Source: Actinomucor elegans
Lineage: Eukaryota; Mucoromycota; Mucoromycetes; Mucorales; Mucoraceae
Assembly: GCA_026027325.1 (NCBI GenBank)
Contig: JAMSLZ010000011.1
Location: 434,001 to 498,000 of the forward strand
Direction: 5' to 3'
Length of the DNA stretch: 64,000 nt
Part shown: piece after piece, positions 47,856-60,055 of the stretch
Layout of the letters: each line of letters begins with the position of its first letter
Position numbering within the stretch: the first letter of the stretch is position 1
Position numbers and translations under genes: made by a program
Notes under the pieces: generated by a model
Told to the model about the DNA's origin: nothing
The model's input: only the letters and a program-made list of their open reading frames with translations
Databases searched by the model: none

Positions 47856-49326
47856 ACAGTGCCTTGAAATATGGCTAATTTATTTTCACTTTCAAGTCAA
47901 CAGTGAGGAGAAAAAGGTTACTACAGTATATTCTGAATCATAACTATTTCACAATACTTTGTAGGGTGCCAACTAATTTTTTACATGACATACATGATAT
48001 ATTACTACCTCTTTACCATGACAGAAATTGTCTACATCATCATGCCTGAGGCATTATTCTGCTCTCATTCATTCATTACACTAAAAAACCTCCATACATT
48101 ATTGCGCGTCACCCCCTTTTTTTTTGGTATTGCCGTTACCAAGCTGGCCCATTGCCATCTGTCGTTACACCTGTTAGCATGTCATCCTCCGTAGTTGCAT
48201 ACCTCACCGATAATTTAATCTCTTTTCTCTCTGTAAGTCACCATATCACATAATTATTCCACTTGATTGACGATACCATCTCAAAGTCTCGTGACTGCAG
48301 CATTCAGCATAAATTTTATTTATGCTGTCAAACGCATTTTATGACCAAAAGTGTTTGAATAAAGTGGCCAAACCAAGTTATTTTTGACTAATTTTGAGTC
48401 AAACTAATCTCAAAAAAAGCAATAATTTTTCTCTAAAGTCCGACTGCTATTTTGAAATAATCGTCCAATTGATAGTGGAATCATTGTATTATTATTTTTT
48501 AATATAATGATGTGATACGCAAAAATAAAAAAATAAAACTCTTTTTCACACAAAAAAATTAGATACGCAAACTGTTTGGAGTAAGCCAATATACTATCAA
48601 AAACTGAATAAGGTCTTTGATCTGACTTTATTTGATTGCTTCGCCACGAGTATAAACGGTCCTCCCTCTCAAAATTCATATACCGCTTCAAAAGGTATAA
48701 AAAGGCAATCTAATGCTGGAATCGGTTTTGTTCTTTATCTCACAACGACGAGAATTATAAATTCTCAAAACGTGGCTTAAAAAAGCAGGCATTGGCCTCG
48801 ATCCAGTGTAGGCTTATAAAGGGCTACCAGAAGTATGTAGGCGGTGTAAAACCTTTGTCGGAGGACTTGTTCTGATGATAGACAACTGACCAAAGCCGTT
48901 CGATATATTATATTAATAATAAAGAAAATGAAAAAGTAAAAAAAAATAAAAAAAATAAAAAAAATAAAAAAAGAGGAATAAGCTATATACTTGACCTTTT
49001 ATAAGTAAGGACCGCATTTTATCGTATGCATATTATAATACTATAAAGATGTTTTTAATAAAGAGATTCTTGAGAACTTCTAAGAGGGGGATCCTGCGTA
49101 CAAGATATTGAACTGGTCTAATGAGGGAACTTGCGCTGAACTTACTTCAAATTGTTTGAGATATCCAACCGTTTCCCTGGAAAAAGATGACGCTTTTTTC
49201 TTGCGCCGAGAACAGCGTAAACCAAACTAGCCAATAATAATTTGACATGAGCGCAAAAAATTGAATTAAATATCACTAGAAATCGTTCTCCCTTCTTCCT
49301 TTCTTCTTTACAAAAAATCAAAACAA

Positions 49327-51671
49327 ATGGCTCAGTACACGTACGACGAGCAAGGTTTTAATTTCTATTACTTCCTCATATCCGTCCTATCACTGGCCCT
49401 TGTGCCAGTGACTATCCAAACTATGTATTCTCTGTACAAGTCTGGTAGTAAGTACAAAGCAATTCAAATCGTGTTATGTTCATCTAAATAACTCATCTTG
49501 TTTTAGGTGAAAAGAGTAATAAAAACATATGCTTGTGTCAGGTGTGTCAAAAGGAACGAAAGAACGCGAATGTAGCTAAACCAAGTGCCATCAAGAAGTT
49601 GATTACCAGTCCCAAGTAAATATCAATACATATAACACATACGCACAGAATGGATGGTTTAATTGACCTGTTTCTTGTAGATTTTTATTTTTGCTTATTG
49701 GTTGGATCGGTGTTGTCCTTTTAACTATGCAAGTAGCAAATGCTGAAGTCAAGTCAGTCACTTGGGATCCATATGAAATCTTAGGTGTCTCAGAGGTAAA
49801 CTTCAATCCAAAAAAAAAAGAGCTATTCTTTGATTATTAACTTGTATCATAGGGTGCTCCTTTAAGTGAAATCAAAAAGACATACAAGAAGTTATCCCTT
49901 GTTTATCATCCTGATAAAGCAAAGGCTGGCGAAGAAGAAAAGAACGAAGAACGTTTCATTGATATCACCAAAGCTTATAAAGTGTAAGTGTTTCTTTTAT
50001 TGCGAGAAAAAAAAAGGGCTCTGTATATTAATTGATAACGATAGATTGACTGATGACGATACTCGTAAGAACTACGAAGAATTTGGACATCCTGATGGTA
50101 AACAATCTTTCACAATGGGTGTTGCACTTCCCAAGGGCCTTGTTGAAGGCAATGGTATGCTTCTTTTGGCCTTTTATGCTCTTGCCTTTGGTTTAGGTTT
50201 ACCTTACTTTATTGTAAGTTCATACTTGATGGTTTGCTTGCAATATACTAATTGTTATATAGGCTCAATGGTGGTATAGATCGCGTCGTCTCACAAAGGA
50301 TGGCATTTTGAACCAGACAATGGGTATTTTCGTTAAAGGATTGAAGGAAACTGATGGATTCAAAGGTAAAGAAAATGCCTCACTCTTTTTTATATATCCA
50401 AGCATGTTACTTATACTGCACGTATAGAATCCGTATATATATTAGCTGGAGCACTTGAATTCAAAGAAGCATGCGACGTTCGTACCAATGAGGACAAACT
50501 CCTCACCAAACTTAACAGCGCCATTGCCGAAGAATTGGAGAATCGTCTTGGTGAGAAATTCGATCGTCTTACTGCCGATGTACCTGCCTACCGTCGCAAA
50601 GCACGTACTTTACTCTATGCCTACTTTTTACGCATCCAAGTCACCGATCCCACTTTGGCCAAAGACCAATCAATTATTGTTGATAAATCGATTCACTTGT
50701 TACAGGGTTTGTTGCAGATTGCTACGGTCAAACAATGGCTCAGTAGTTCTTGTACATTGATGGGATTGCAACAGCATTTGTTGCAAGCTACATATCCCGG
50801 AGAAGCCAGTGTCAAGCAATTGCCTCATATCACTACAGCTTTGTTACGTCGTTATTATCGTAGCAAGAAGGTCAATGTATCTTCTGTTCAACAGCTGTGT
50901 GCCATGAACGAGGATGAACGTAAGCAATTGTTGAAGCCCTTGTCCAACGAAGAATACCTCGATGTTATGGAAGTCGCTCATCGCGTACCTCAATTGAGCG
51001 TCAAGAAGGCTGCATTCAAAGTCATTGGTGACAAAATCATCACTACGGGTGCTATTATTACGTTTATTTTGAAATTAAAGAATGGCCAAGTTACTAGCGC
51101 TGAAGCAGAAGAAAAAGAAGAGGAACATGATGAAGAAGAGGATGAGGCTATTGTTAACCCCGATGAAGAAAAGAAGCAACTCAAGGATGGCAAAGCTTTG
51201 CCTATGGCCCATACCCCATATTATACTAGCGAAAAGAAACCTGCTTGGTGGATTTTCTTGGGTGACCCCAAGGTAAACCGTATTTTGGTACCTTACAAGA
51301 AGGTCACTGATATTGTGGATGAACAAACTGTCAAGATTTCTTTCCCTGGTCCTCCCAAGCCTGGAGTATATACTTTCTCATTATTTGTCAAGTCGGATAC
51401 ATATGTTGGTACTGATATCTTGCAAGATATCAAGTTGAAGGTGCAAGATCCTTCGGATCTTCCTGAAGAAGAAGAGGTGGACGATACTATTTCTGAGCCT
51501 GAAGAGGATTCTATTGCAGGTCAAATGAAGATGATGCGTGAACAAGGTTTCGCTACTGCTTTGGCTGGCGGCGGAGGCAATAAAGATAAAAAGAAGGATG
51601 ATTCTGATTCAGATTCTTCTTCTGGTGATGAAGCTGATTATGTCACTGAATCTGATTCAGATGACGAGTAA
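49327..51671 (+). CDS. SEC63: ER translocon J-protein Sec63
   Basis: Seven exons: 49327-49447, 49510-49615, 49681-49795, 49853-49983, 50045-50213, 50263-50365, 50446-51671; 656 aa. Three membrane segments (about 14-34, 76-96 and 193-213). The lumenal J domain lies between the second and third and has HPD at 133-135 (LVYHPDKAKAGEEE). A cytosolic Brl/Sec63 domain follows from about 215 to 590 with WWIFLGDPKVNRIL and FPGPPKPGVYTFSLFVKS. A long Glu/Asp tail, including Ser-Asp repeats, ends the protein; this acidic tail binds Sec62 in yeast. The protein recruits BiP/Kar2 to the Sec61 channel for post-translational import. A second acidic insert splits the Brl domain at about residues 455-482. All motifs are intact. 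Confidence 0.95.
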
Positions 51672-52743
51672 ATAAATAAAAACAATACAAGTACCATAAT
51701 AAACATACAGAGTTATTTAACCGTCATAGCTATAGACTAAACCACATTGAATTAAAAGCCATCAATGTATCCTTCAAGATGAACTTGCGCCTGCTTGGTG
51801 TTTTGTAATAGTTTAATGCCACTTTATTGAGATATTATTCCTGTACTAGCCGCTAAATGCTGTTCCTGAAAGTGACGTTATTCAGCCGATCGACTTTCGA
51901 TTTAGTGATACTATACATACCATTATTTTTGAGTGGCACTAATGTGGACACAGCCAAACAAAGTCCTATGTAATTGGATCGCACAAAAATGAGAAGAGAC
52001 ACTCGACACTACAGTCGTCACAAAGATATGTATTCTCGTTTACATATTAAAATCCACTTTTAAATAGAAGCTCTAGTAAATTTAGCGGTTTGTTCTTCTG
52101 AATAAATAGTAGATAGTATCAAGCGTGACATTTATCGAGATCGGTCGAGAAATCCAGAATCTGGTTTTCACAAAATAAACGTAATTTATACTATTCATCA
52201 TAACAAAGTTAAACAGAATTGATCTGGCAGATGAAACAGCTTATTACGAGTTTGTAAGAGTTAATCAAATATGACATTTGACTAGGATCAGCGGAGAGGT
52301 GCTCGGATCATGTCTATACTATCTAAAATGCGCAATCAATCGCTAAAATGTAATATACCTATAGAGCTTTAATCGAACAGCATTTTCAATAGATGTAATA
52401 GCTCATTTTGAACGTGCATCGGCCATGATATGCGACATTTAACAGGGACCAGCCAAAGAATGGTGACAGGTTAAAAATGGCCTGTTTATGTACAGAAAAA
52501 GAAAAACGATCAAAATAAATCAATGTCTAACAGGCAAACAAGGATGAAATAATAAAAGACATGTTATAGAGATAAATGGCCTTACCCACTCATTTAATGA
52601 TATGTCTTCTAGTCTGGATCAAAGCTATAGACCACATTTTCCTGAATGAACAAATGGCTTTATTCATAAGGAAAAAAAAAAAAGGCGAGGCAACCACTAA
52701 GCTAATAATGATCGAGGACTATATACAATTGAATTTAATGCTG
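51672..52743. other. Tail-to-tail gap with repeat cluster
   Basis: SEC63 and ESS2 converge on it. Three repeat copies (52085-52465) occupy the middle; no gene is seen. Confidence 0.6.
52085..52465 (-). repeat. Three copies of the dispersed repeat (reverse)
   Basis: Copies at 52085-52155 (gttcttctgaataaatag, gacatttatcgagatcggtc, gagaaatcc), 52230-52300 (atatgacatttgactaggat, gagaggtgct) and 52395-52465 (cattttgaacgtgcat, gcgacatttaacagggacca). Spacing is about 150-165 bp. Confidence 0.75.
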
Positions 52744-54162
52744 CTACTTTTTCTGTTGAGGAGTCACACCAGCTCGAAACAAAGCAATCGGTGTAGGTGT
52801 CGCTCCTGGTCTTTTACGGATACTAGGGCTTTGTATGCCTAAAGGTGAAGCACCATATGAACTTCGCAACGCTTGACCAAATCCAGAATGAGCCCTTGCT
52901 GGTGTTCCACCACTCTTTTTCAACAGGTGTTGTGCTGCAGGCGACATTAAGCCAGCCCTAAACCATCTGTGTGTTAGTGTGTTTCCTTGTATAAATTATA
53001 ACAAGTTCTTACCCTGATCTTGGTGTCATGGCAGATGTTCTTTGACGTTCACTCGTCTTTTTTCTATAAGCTTTAGAAGCTTTTTCTGATAGTTTCATAC
53101 CTAACTGTTCCCTCTTTGATATTTGCGGTAAAGAGAACTGCGGACCAGGTGTTGCATTACCTGATATTAACATGGGTGTGCCTTCAATGGAACCCCAAGT
53201 CATTTGTGGAGTACCCATACGTGTTGGACTAAGCGAAGGTGTAGCATCAACTAGATTGTAACCACGGATACCGGGTGATAATGATGAAGACGAACTATTG
53301 AGGCCGTTCATTTGTGACCATGGTGTCATGGATCCATTACGTGCTGCTATATCTGAAGGTGCCTCTCTTTTCACAGTACCCGTCTAAATACCAAGACTTA
53401 ACCACGAGTCAGACATATGTTTCGTGTGCACGTCCTACCTCTGAAAGAGCTGTGATATGTGTGTTCTGATATTCAATGGATTTAGGTAGTCCTCGAGCTT
53501 CGTTTTCTTTGATCCAGGATTCACTCTTGCCTTCAGGAAAGTACATTAACGCGTTACGTGCTTTGTATTTCCAACCGGAAGGTGCTTTATCGTTGCCTTC
53601 GATAAGTTTGGTGTTGTTACCATCAGTAATGCTTAGTTGAGTTGATTCTCGATCGAAAAACCATTTGTTTTGTTGCTTCACTTTAATGTTGGCTTTTTCG
53701 AGTAGATCGGTAAAAGATGCATTATCTTCACTATGGAGGGAAAAAAAAAAAAGACAGGAATGAGCTAAGGCGACGGATACGAGACAAAGGTTTGAGTTTA
53801 CCTGGTATAGAGGGTTTGAAATTGATCCAAAGACAAGTTGAGATTTACTCGCTTTTCAATCTTGGGTTCATCTTCAATGTAGAAATTAACGCCCAAACCA
53901 TTGTCTCGAGCTGTATCTATCATCGAGGTGTTATCAACCTGAGGCAACTAGCTTACTGCGTGGCATTACCTTTCTTTGGTGTTGAGATTGTATGCAAGTT
54001 TTTTCCTGCTTCTTGCAGATCAATTAAAGAACCTGATTTCTGGGCTTCTAAATATGCTTGTTGAGCTTTCACTTTGGCTAAATTGGGGAAAAAATCACGC
54101 TGAATGATGAGGCTGATTGCTTCTGTATAAGTATCTTCATCTAAAACCACAGGCTGCGCCAT
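52744..54162 (-). CDS. ESS2: Spliceosome-associated protein ESS2 (DGCR14/Bis1)
   Basis: Five exons: 54162-53970, 53916-53802, 53730-53439, 53383-53013, 52957-52744; 394 aa. Family landmarks in order: VLDEDTYTEAISLIIQRDFF followed by P-N-L-A-K at the N-terminus, YTSEDNASF spliced across exons 2 and 3, GWKYKARNALMYFPEG (about residue 170), TPQMTWGSIEGTP, and a Ser/Pro/Thr-rich tail with basic residues. Human and fission-yeast homologues associate with late (C-complex) spliceosomes in the nucleus. The protein is shorter than human ESS2 (476 aa), mainly in the middle. The first intron needs the acceptor at 53917 rather than an earlier AG to keep the frame. Confidence 0.92.
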
Positions 54163-54261
54163 TGTTGTTATTATGCAAAGAAAAAAAAAGAGCGGTATAA
54201 TGAGTATCTATGATAGTAATAAAAAATTAAATGCTTTCACTTTATTCGTTCACTTTTAGGA

Positions 54262-54374
54262 TAAATTTTCGCACGATAAATAAAAAAACATTTCGCATAA
54301 TAAATAGAAAATAATTCACATAATAAATAAAAAATAATTCGCACAATAAGCAATAAATAATTCACACAATAAAT
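54262..54374 (+). repeat. Tandem repeat, unit about 23 bp
   Basis: Five near-copies of attcgcacaataaataaaaa, alternating ttcgca- and ttcaca- beginnings. They lie 100 nt before the ESS2 start codon on the opposite strand, that is, in its promoter region. Confidence 0.85.
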
Positions 54375-55502
54375 AAACTATATGATTAGCCGTTCAGGTT
54401 ACAATTTGTGTAAAACAGGACACAAACTTTCAAATGATGTATATATAAAAGTAAGAAAGATGAACAATAAATGAAATTAGCATATACTGATACATAGATA
54501 AGATACGGGGCTTACAGAACTTACTGTTTTATTGAAACCGTATATTTATGTAACCAGGCGATAACCAGGTTGGAATTTTTACTGTTGATTTCTTGAATGT
54601 ACAACATCGTTGGTCTTGTTCATGTTGGTTTCATCTTCCAACATGCACATTAGCAAGCACAATAAATCAAGCTGAAGCCTAGCAAAAGAATTGTAAGATT
54701 CAAACACAAAGAACGAATAATTGCAATCGCGTCCACACAAACAGCCAAATCATGCTTCCATAAGCGTTAAGGCAGTTAAAGACATGATTATTTGCTAAAC
54801 TTTATCCAATTACTAGCTGGATCATTGTTCCTGAAGTGTTATATATTTATCATCTTACTGTTTAATATACACTCATTTGAAGTTTTAGCTGGTTTATGAA
54901 AGGCAAGCAATTTTATAATAAAATAATCAAAGAGACAGAGTACGAATCCATTTACCCTAATAGTAAAAGCTGCGATTCTGTACTCACAATCTAGGGTAGG
55001 TCTTCATAAGCATTTCACCAGGGCCTACGATAGCACTGCAATGTTAAATGAGCTTGTTTAGTATTGATTATTGGCAGGTAGCCTTAAGAGTAATGAATCG
55101 CTTGTATTTGTTAAATAACATTGCGATACTGAATAATGGACCAGATATATGTCGAGATCTGTCACACTTCAAACAGCAAACACTGTCTGTCAAGTGAACG
55201 ACATTGCCAAACGCCAAACCCCTAATGCATCATATTAACCTGAATAAACTTGGTTTATCCATGCTTGAAATAGATATTGGTAGAACTTGTTGATGCATTA
55301 CTATCATTGATGATCCTGCAGAGTAGATGGATGCAAGGTCTGATCAAATAGTAGGTCTTGTTATGGTAACCAGCATCATTGTAATCTCGAATTTAAAAGG
55401 ACCTTGCTAAAAATAAATACTAGGTAGGTATGATTCATTCATTAATCGTATTACGACCATCAAAACAAATAACATGAATGTCATTAAATAAATAAACTAG
55501 TT

Positions 55503-55581
55503 TTTATTCAGAAATCGTACGAAATTTCTTGATCTCAAAGTACGAAATTTTATTCAGAAAATGTACGGAATTTCTGGAAAT
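55503..55581 (+). repeat. Direct repeat pair
   Basis: The block ttattcagaaatcgtacgaa plus atttct recurs as ttattcagaaaatgtacgga plus atttct about 50 bp later, with a third partial gtacgaaattt between them. The gtac centre is palindromic. Confidence 0.65.
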
Positions 55582-56150
55582 AGTTTTATAACCAAAGAAT
55601 GGGGTCCAAGGGTATATCTGAATCCAGGTCAAATTCGCAATTGATTTTTATTGGACAGTGTAAAATACATGGACCGGAGATGTAAACATCGAGACGCCAG
55701 ATCATTTCAAATCACCATTTATCACTTGACTCAGCTTCTATAATAATAATAAGGTTCAAATTGATATAATGTGAACTAATAAAGCATGCGCATCGAACTG
55801 TGCAAAAGTGAAAAGAATTCATGAACAAATTTGAGGATTATTCCCGAGAAAGTTTGGGTAATCCGCTTTTTAGGTTTATGCTGGTAACTCGAGTTTTTAT
55901 GTAAGGAATAAGGGTAGACGCCATATTCATAAATACCTTTTTGATGCAGACAGCGCGTTTCTGTTATAAACCAAGCTTGTAAAATTGTAATTTATAGAAT
56001 GATAATGTATGGTCAAAGAATTACAGGTAAAGGGCCATACCTTCCAAACAAGATACTAGAATGACGTCGTACCACTAACAGAAGTGAGTGAGAGAGATTT
56101 TCGCTGTCTGTATAACATACAGGCACAGGAAAAAAAGATCTTTTTTTCTC

Positions 56151-56173
56151 CTTCTTTCTCTCTCTCTCTCTCT
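56151..56173 (+). repeat. CT microsatellite in a 5' leader
   Basis: tctttctctctctctctctct lies 31 nt before the ATG at 56204, within the probable leader of that gene. Confidence 0.8.
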
Positions 56174-56203
56174 TTTGTTTTTTTTTGCTGACATAGTGAA
56201 ACC

Positions 56204-57256
56204 ATGTCCATTACTACAACATTGACAGCATTCAGGTCTCAAGATGACGGTGTTGTTAAAAAGATTCAGCCTCGGTCTTCCTCGGAACGAGATAATAGTA
56301 TCTTGTTGCATTCTGCATTAAAGGCCGCATCCAACGATATGGCACATCAATTATTAAACTATGCCTCTTTGGATAAGATGGATTGTGAGGCTAGTTGTAT
56401 TTTAATTGCACTCTCTAATCATTCAGCTGGTTCTCGGTCAAGATTAATTAATAAACAAGAAAAGGTAAGGGGAAGAGTGCAAAATGATAAAGGGGACAAC
56501 CTACACCCACATCTACCCACATATCAAACCGTGTGCGTGTGTAGGTGTAAAATAGGAGGGAAGTCTAAATCAGTTGATAGAAAGCAGCAGCAGCAGCAGC
56601 AGCAGCAGTGCCAGAAAAGCAAAAGGAAGAGCAGGTTGAAAAGGTAGGCAACGAATTAGATCAGTCCATGCACTAACTAACTTTAACTCAAAGCCCATTG
56701 AACCAACTAATAATAAAGAGACTGTGTCAAAATACCAACCAGCAGTGACACAACCAATAACAAAAAAGAAAAATGATCCAATGATGCTTTTAATGGCTGC
56801 AGCAAAAATAGTTGATCAACAATCAAAGCAAGGTAAAGCCTGCAGATAAGCGGCAGCATCTTCATCTAACGCATTCATAGCATTCAAATCAAAAAAAAGA
56901 TATTCTTCTCATTATCCAAATGGTAGATATTATCAGCATCGTAAATCAAATGATGAAAATGTAAATAATAGCAAGCGAATACGTACAAGCCCACCTACAA
57001 CTCCTGCGCCCACATTCTACAAGGTAAATACTTTAAAAATCATGATGTACATGTATTTACGCATATTATAGGAATCAACCACCAATAACTTCTCAAGACA
57101 ATATCATACCATGGTACTATATAATCTAATACTATTTGGGTAGATATTGATACAATGTGTTATAGAAACAAAACCCCAAGGTGAAACAGAACGCCTTGCA
57201 TACCTATATTACATATATGATTTACAATGATTTGGCCCATGGTGGTGGAGGAGGTG

Positions 57257-57296
<40 letters not shown>

Positions 57297-57666
57297 AAAA
57301 CAATCAACTGCTAGTCAGAAATATAACACTTCAGTGTATACTCACCGTCAAAATAGCAATGCTTCCTCTTCTACAACGACACCCTCACTTATCACTGATG
57401 CTTCAACAATCACTTCACCTTCATCTTCATCTATATGGTATCCTCCGCAGCAACAGCAGCAGCAACAGCAGCAGCAGCAACAGCAGCAGCAAAGAGCTCC
57501 ACCACTGCTGCTTTCAGATGAGAATCCTTCCATCTTATCTCGTCCTTTAACCGCATTCTTATGGGATTCTTCACTACAGCAGCCCCAAACTAAGAAAGAA
57601 ATGATGATTTTACCGCCTCTTAATACCAAGAGACCATCTTCTTTTGAAAGATTACCACCCGTTTAA
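56204..57666 (+). CDS. Low-complexity protein with Ala, Gly, Ser and Gln runs, probable regulator
   Basis: Six exons: 56204-56464, 56581-56643, 56694-56832, 56881-57023, 57072-57113, 57166-57666; 382 aa, phase intact. Residues 1-87 are the only well-mixed part and include LLHSALKAASNDMAHQLLNY and DCEASCILIALSNHS, both helical. Exon 2 is almost all an Ala-8 run from (GCA)n, followed by Lys/Glu. The middle is Lys/Asn/Pro-rich with SKRIRTSPPTTPAP. The last exon has Gly-9 then Ser-9 from (GGT)n(AGT)n at 57240-57297, and a long Gln run from CAG/CAA at 57449-57492. The EASCILIALSNHS motif resembles short helices in fungal transcriptional regulators, but I recognise no family. Nuclear location is inferred from basic patches. 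It is 104 nt from RPS19, tail to tail. Confidence 0.75.
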
Positions 57667-57770
57667 AAAAAAAAGAACAATAATAAAACGCGTCAAAAAA
57701 GCTTATGTAGTAATATTGTAGAGATAGCAGTAAAAAAATGGAATTTTTTTATTATTCAAAATTAAAATTT

Positions 57771-58685
57771 TTACTCCTCGTCAGACTCCTCAGCAAGGGT
57801 CATGGCAATACGATCCAAATCTCTTTGACCGTCTTGAGTGATCTTACGGCCACTAATGATTAAAAGCAAGTTAGTTGGGATTTTCTTTTACTAATTTCAT
57901 ATAAAACATACCCCTTCTTGTCCTTTTCCAAGACACCGATCTTTTCCAAAGATTGAAGAACCTTACGGTTGACGGAACCGGAAGCGTTGACGTGGTGAGA
58001 GGGACGAGAACCACGGTTGACGGTACCACCGTGAACCTTGTTCAAAGCACCAACACCAACAGACTTGCGGATGTAGATGTGACGAGCAACGGAGGCTGGA
58101 TTCAATAAATGAGTACACACGTTTTTCTTTAATTGTTCTTAATATACTGTACCGGCACGGACAAAGTACCAGTCGGGATCATAGGGAGCGAGTTCCTTGA
58201 AAGTACCGGTCTTGACAAGGTCAACCCACTTGGGGACCTCGAGCTTACCAGTACGCTTGAGGTAGGCAGCATAAGCCTTGATGAAGGCTAATTATGATAA
58301 TAGTATTGTTATTAGTATACGCTGCAATTATTTTTTTTTTCGAAAAAAAGTGAGAAAACTAGACGGAGCCAAGCCACAATTCCATCCGTCCTTTTTCTTA
58401 AGTTTCGTGTTTATCTAGTACAGCTTCGTGACAAGTTAGTCATAACGCGATATCATGAATCTCTGCTGTTGTTGTGGTGGTGGTTGGTGATAACTGGTAT
58501 TCGATTCCAAACTTGAATGCGTTGATTATGTTTAACAATGTATTGATTTTTTTTTTTTCACGAAAAGAAAAAAAAAGAGGAATTTCATTTGTGGACTTGT
58601 ATACACCACTTGTTTCTCACTCTGTTCCTTGTAAGAAAGAAAACGTACCGTGAGAGTTAACGTCCTTGACAGTGATACCAGCCAT
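57771..58685 (-). CDS. RPS19: 40S ribosomal protein eS19
   Basis: Four exons: 58685-58649, 58287-58153, 58095-57912, 57852-57771; 145 aa, the usual eS19 size. Begins [20 protein letters not shown] and carries [39 protein letters not shown] and [16 protein letters not shown]. It sits in the head of the small subunit and is needed for 18S rRNA maturation. Codon choice is strongly biased to C-ending codons, as expected for a ribosomal protein. Intron 1, after codon 12, is 361 nt, about six times the local norm. I looked for box C/D motifs in it and found none convincing. Confidence 0.97.
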
Positions 58686-58924
58686 CGTTATATGTAAATG
58701 CACTGAATTCGAGAAGCAAAAAAAAGAGAAGGCTTTTCAAGTTGACGGGTTCCTCCTCCACCTTTGTAAAAAAAATTTGCAAAAGCCAAACGGTTACAAA
58801 ATCAAGTCCTAGTCACATTTTGACGGTCACAAAAATTTCGTAAAATACCTGCTATTGATTGGATGTCGGGGACTATACAACATGCGTTCGAATATTTTAC
58901 AGATAGCATTCAGACTCTTTTAAA

Positions 58925-59314
58925 ATGACCTTACTTTATAAGAACGTTGAAATAGACACAGCATTTAGTAATGTAGTGTGTTTCTTTATTTCATTGAATA
59001 AAGATGAAGTCTGTTATATTATAAATAATTTAGATTTTATTAAAGATCATATGTCGCATTTATGGTGTATGGTTATATTTTTTTTAAATTACCTTTTGAA
59101 TACAATAACATAACTCTGATTGATTAGATGGGCTAGATTTAAAGAACCGCAGAAACTCACTCAAAATGTAAATGGGCTTTTTTTAACATTACTTTCAGAG
59201 GGTAAAAAGATAATTGATGATAGCCATTTCGTTGACAGCGTCATTGTAATAAAAACTGATCTTTTTCTATGTTTTAAACGTGCAGCTGTAGCTCGAGCGT
59301 TCAATATGAGATAA
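58925..59314 (+). pseudogene. Possible small split gene or relic
   Basis: An ATG-initiated frame (MTLLYKNVEIDTAFSNVVCF, then SLNKDEVCYIINNLDFIKDH) is followed, after a plausible ...ctgattgattag acceptor at 59128, by WARFKEPQKLTQNVNGLFLT and AAVARAFNMR with a TAA at 59312. Joining them in frame needs a poor GTCGCA donor at about 59052. Composition is protein-like but no family is recognised, so a decaying gene is as likely as a real one. Confidence 0.3.
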
Positions 59315-59488
59315 CAATTTTAAACAAACATGTATGCATACTCTCAAATATATTGAATCTACGCTATTTATACATTATCTATGTCTCCAAAATGCTGTTA
59401 TATCCTTAAAAGACATGCCAAAAGTGAGACCAAGTTTGAAATGTGGAGCTCCTGAAAGCACAAATCTTGAGATTTACTCAGAAATGGC

Positions 59489-59872
59489 CTCATTTCTTTC
59501 GATTAATTAATGTCGCATCTGAGAACTAGCAGTATATGTTCAAAATGAATTACTCCATTTACTGTATTAAAATTCAACAAGTATACTATATATAAATTTC
59601 AGTGATGGGCATTAAAACAACACATTACGTAGAAGCAGGATCTATAGATCTGTAAACCTCTTGACCGATCCTGGTTTTATTATCACTTCGGATAACTAAA
59701 CCATGTCCAGAATGAGCCGATACATTTAATACTCTTTGCCTAACTAGCTTATGACTCATGTTAATATTTCACAAAAAAAAAGTATGTTTATCTACATTAG
59801 ATCGAATCAAATCTCTTGATCGATCTGGTTTAGAGCAAGAAGCCATACTCAGAATGAATTATAACATCTATA
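59489..59872 (+). repeat. Three copies of the dispersed repeat (forward)
   Basis: Copies at 59489-59564 (atgtcgcatctgagaactag, gtatatgttcaaaatgaatt), 59641-59730 (gatctgtaaacctcttgacc, gatcctggttt, catgtccagaatgag) and 59811-59872 (ctcttgatcgatctggttta, catactcagaatgaattata). Spacing is about 155-165 bp. Confidence 0.75.
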
Positions 59873-60055
59873 AGGACCTTTATGAAACAGTGTATTCTAA
59901 TAATTGTATTTTGTTATCATGTTGACGATCGAGATCTTTATGATGACATGCTTAAAGCTTCTTTCAGACTATTCATAGAACCTATAATAGTTTAACAAAA
60001 CAGAGGCAACATTTCTGAATATTTTATTACTAAAACAACCACTTTGATTAGACAT

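Larger units (their letters stand above)
45378..49326. other. 3.9-kb AT-rich intergenic region
   Basis: Contains a coding relic (47690-47855), a 32-A run (47151-47182), an A/T run of repeated aaaaaat at 48931-48975 and a good tataaaa at about 48694-48700 with no gene assigned to it. A weak match to the dispersed repeat lies near 45650-45685. The last 150 nt should hold the SEC63 promoter. Confidence 0.5.
54163..56203. other. Intergenic region with short tandem repeats
   Basis: Lies between two outward-facing genes. It carries an 23-bp tandem repeat (54262-54374), a direct repeat of about 50 bp (55503-55581) and a CT run just before 56173. No coding region seen on either strand. Confidence 0.55.
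58686..60055. other. Intergenic region with repeat cluster
   Basis: The RPS19 promoter lies at the left. A doubtful two-part small gene (58925-59314) and three repeat copies (59489-59872) follow. Nothing else seen. Confidence 0.55.

Noticed and set aside
58288..58648. snoRNA in RPS19 intron 1
   Set aside because: No paired C (RUGAUGA) and D (CUGA) boxes with a closing stem, and no H/ACA layout that I could see.
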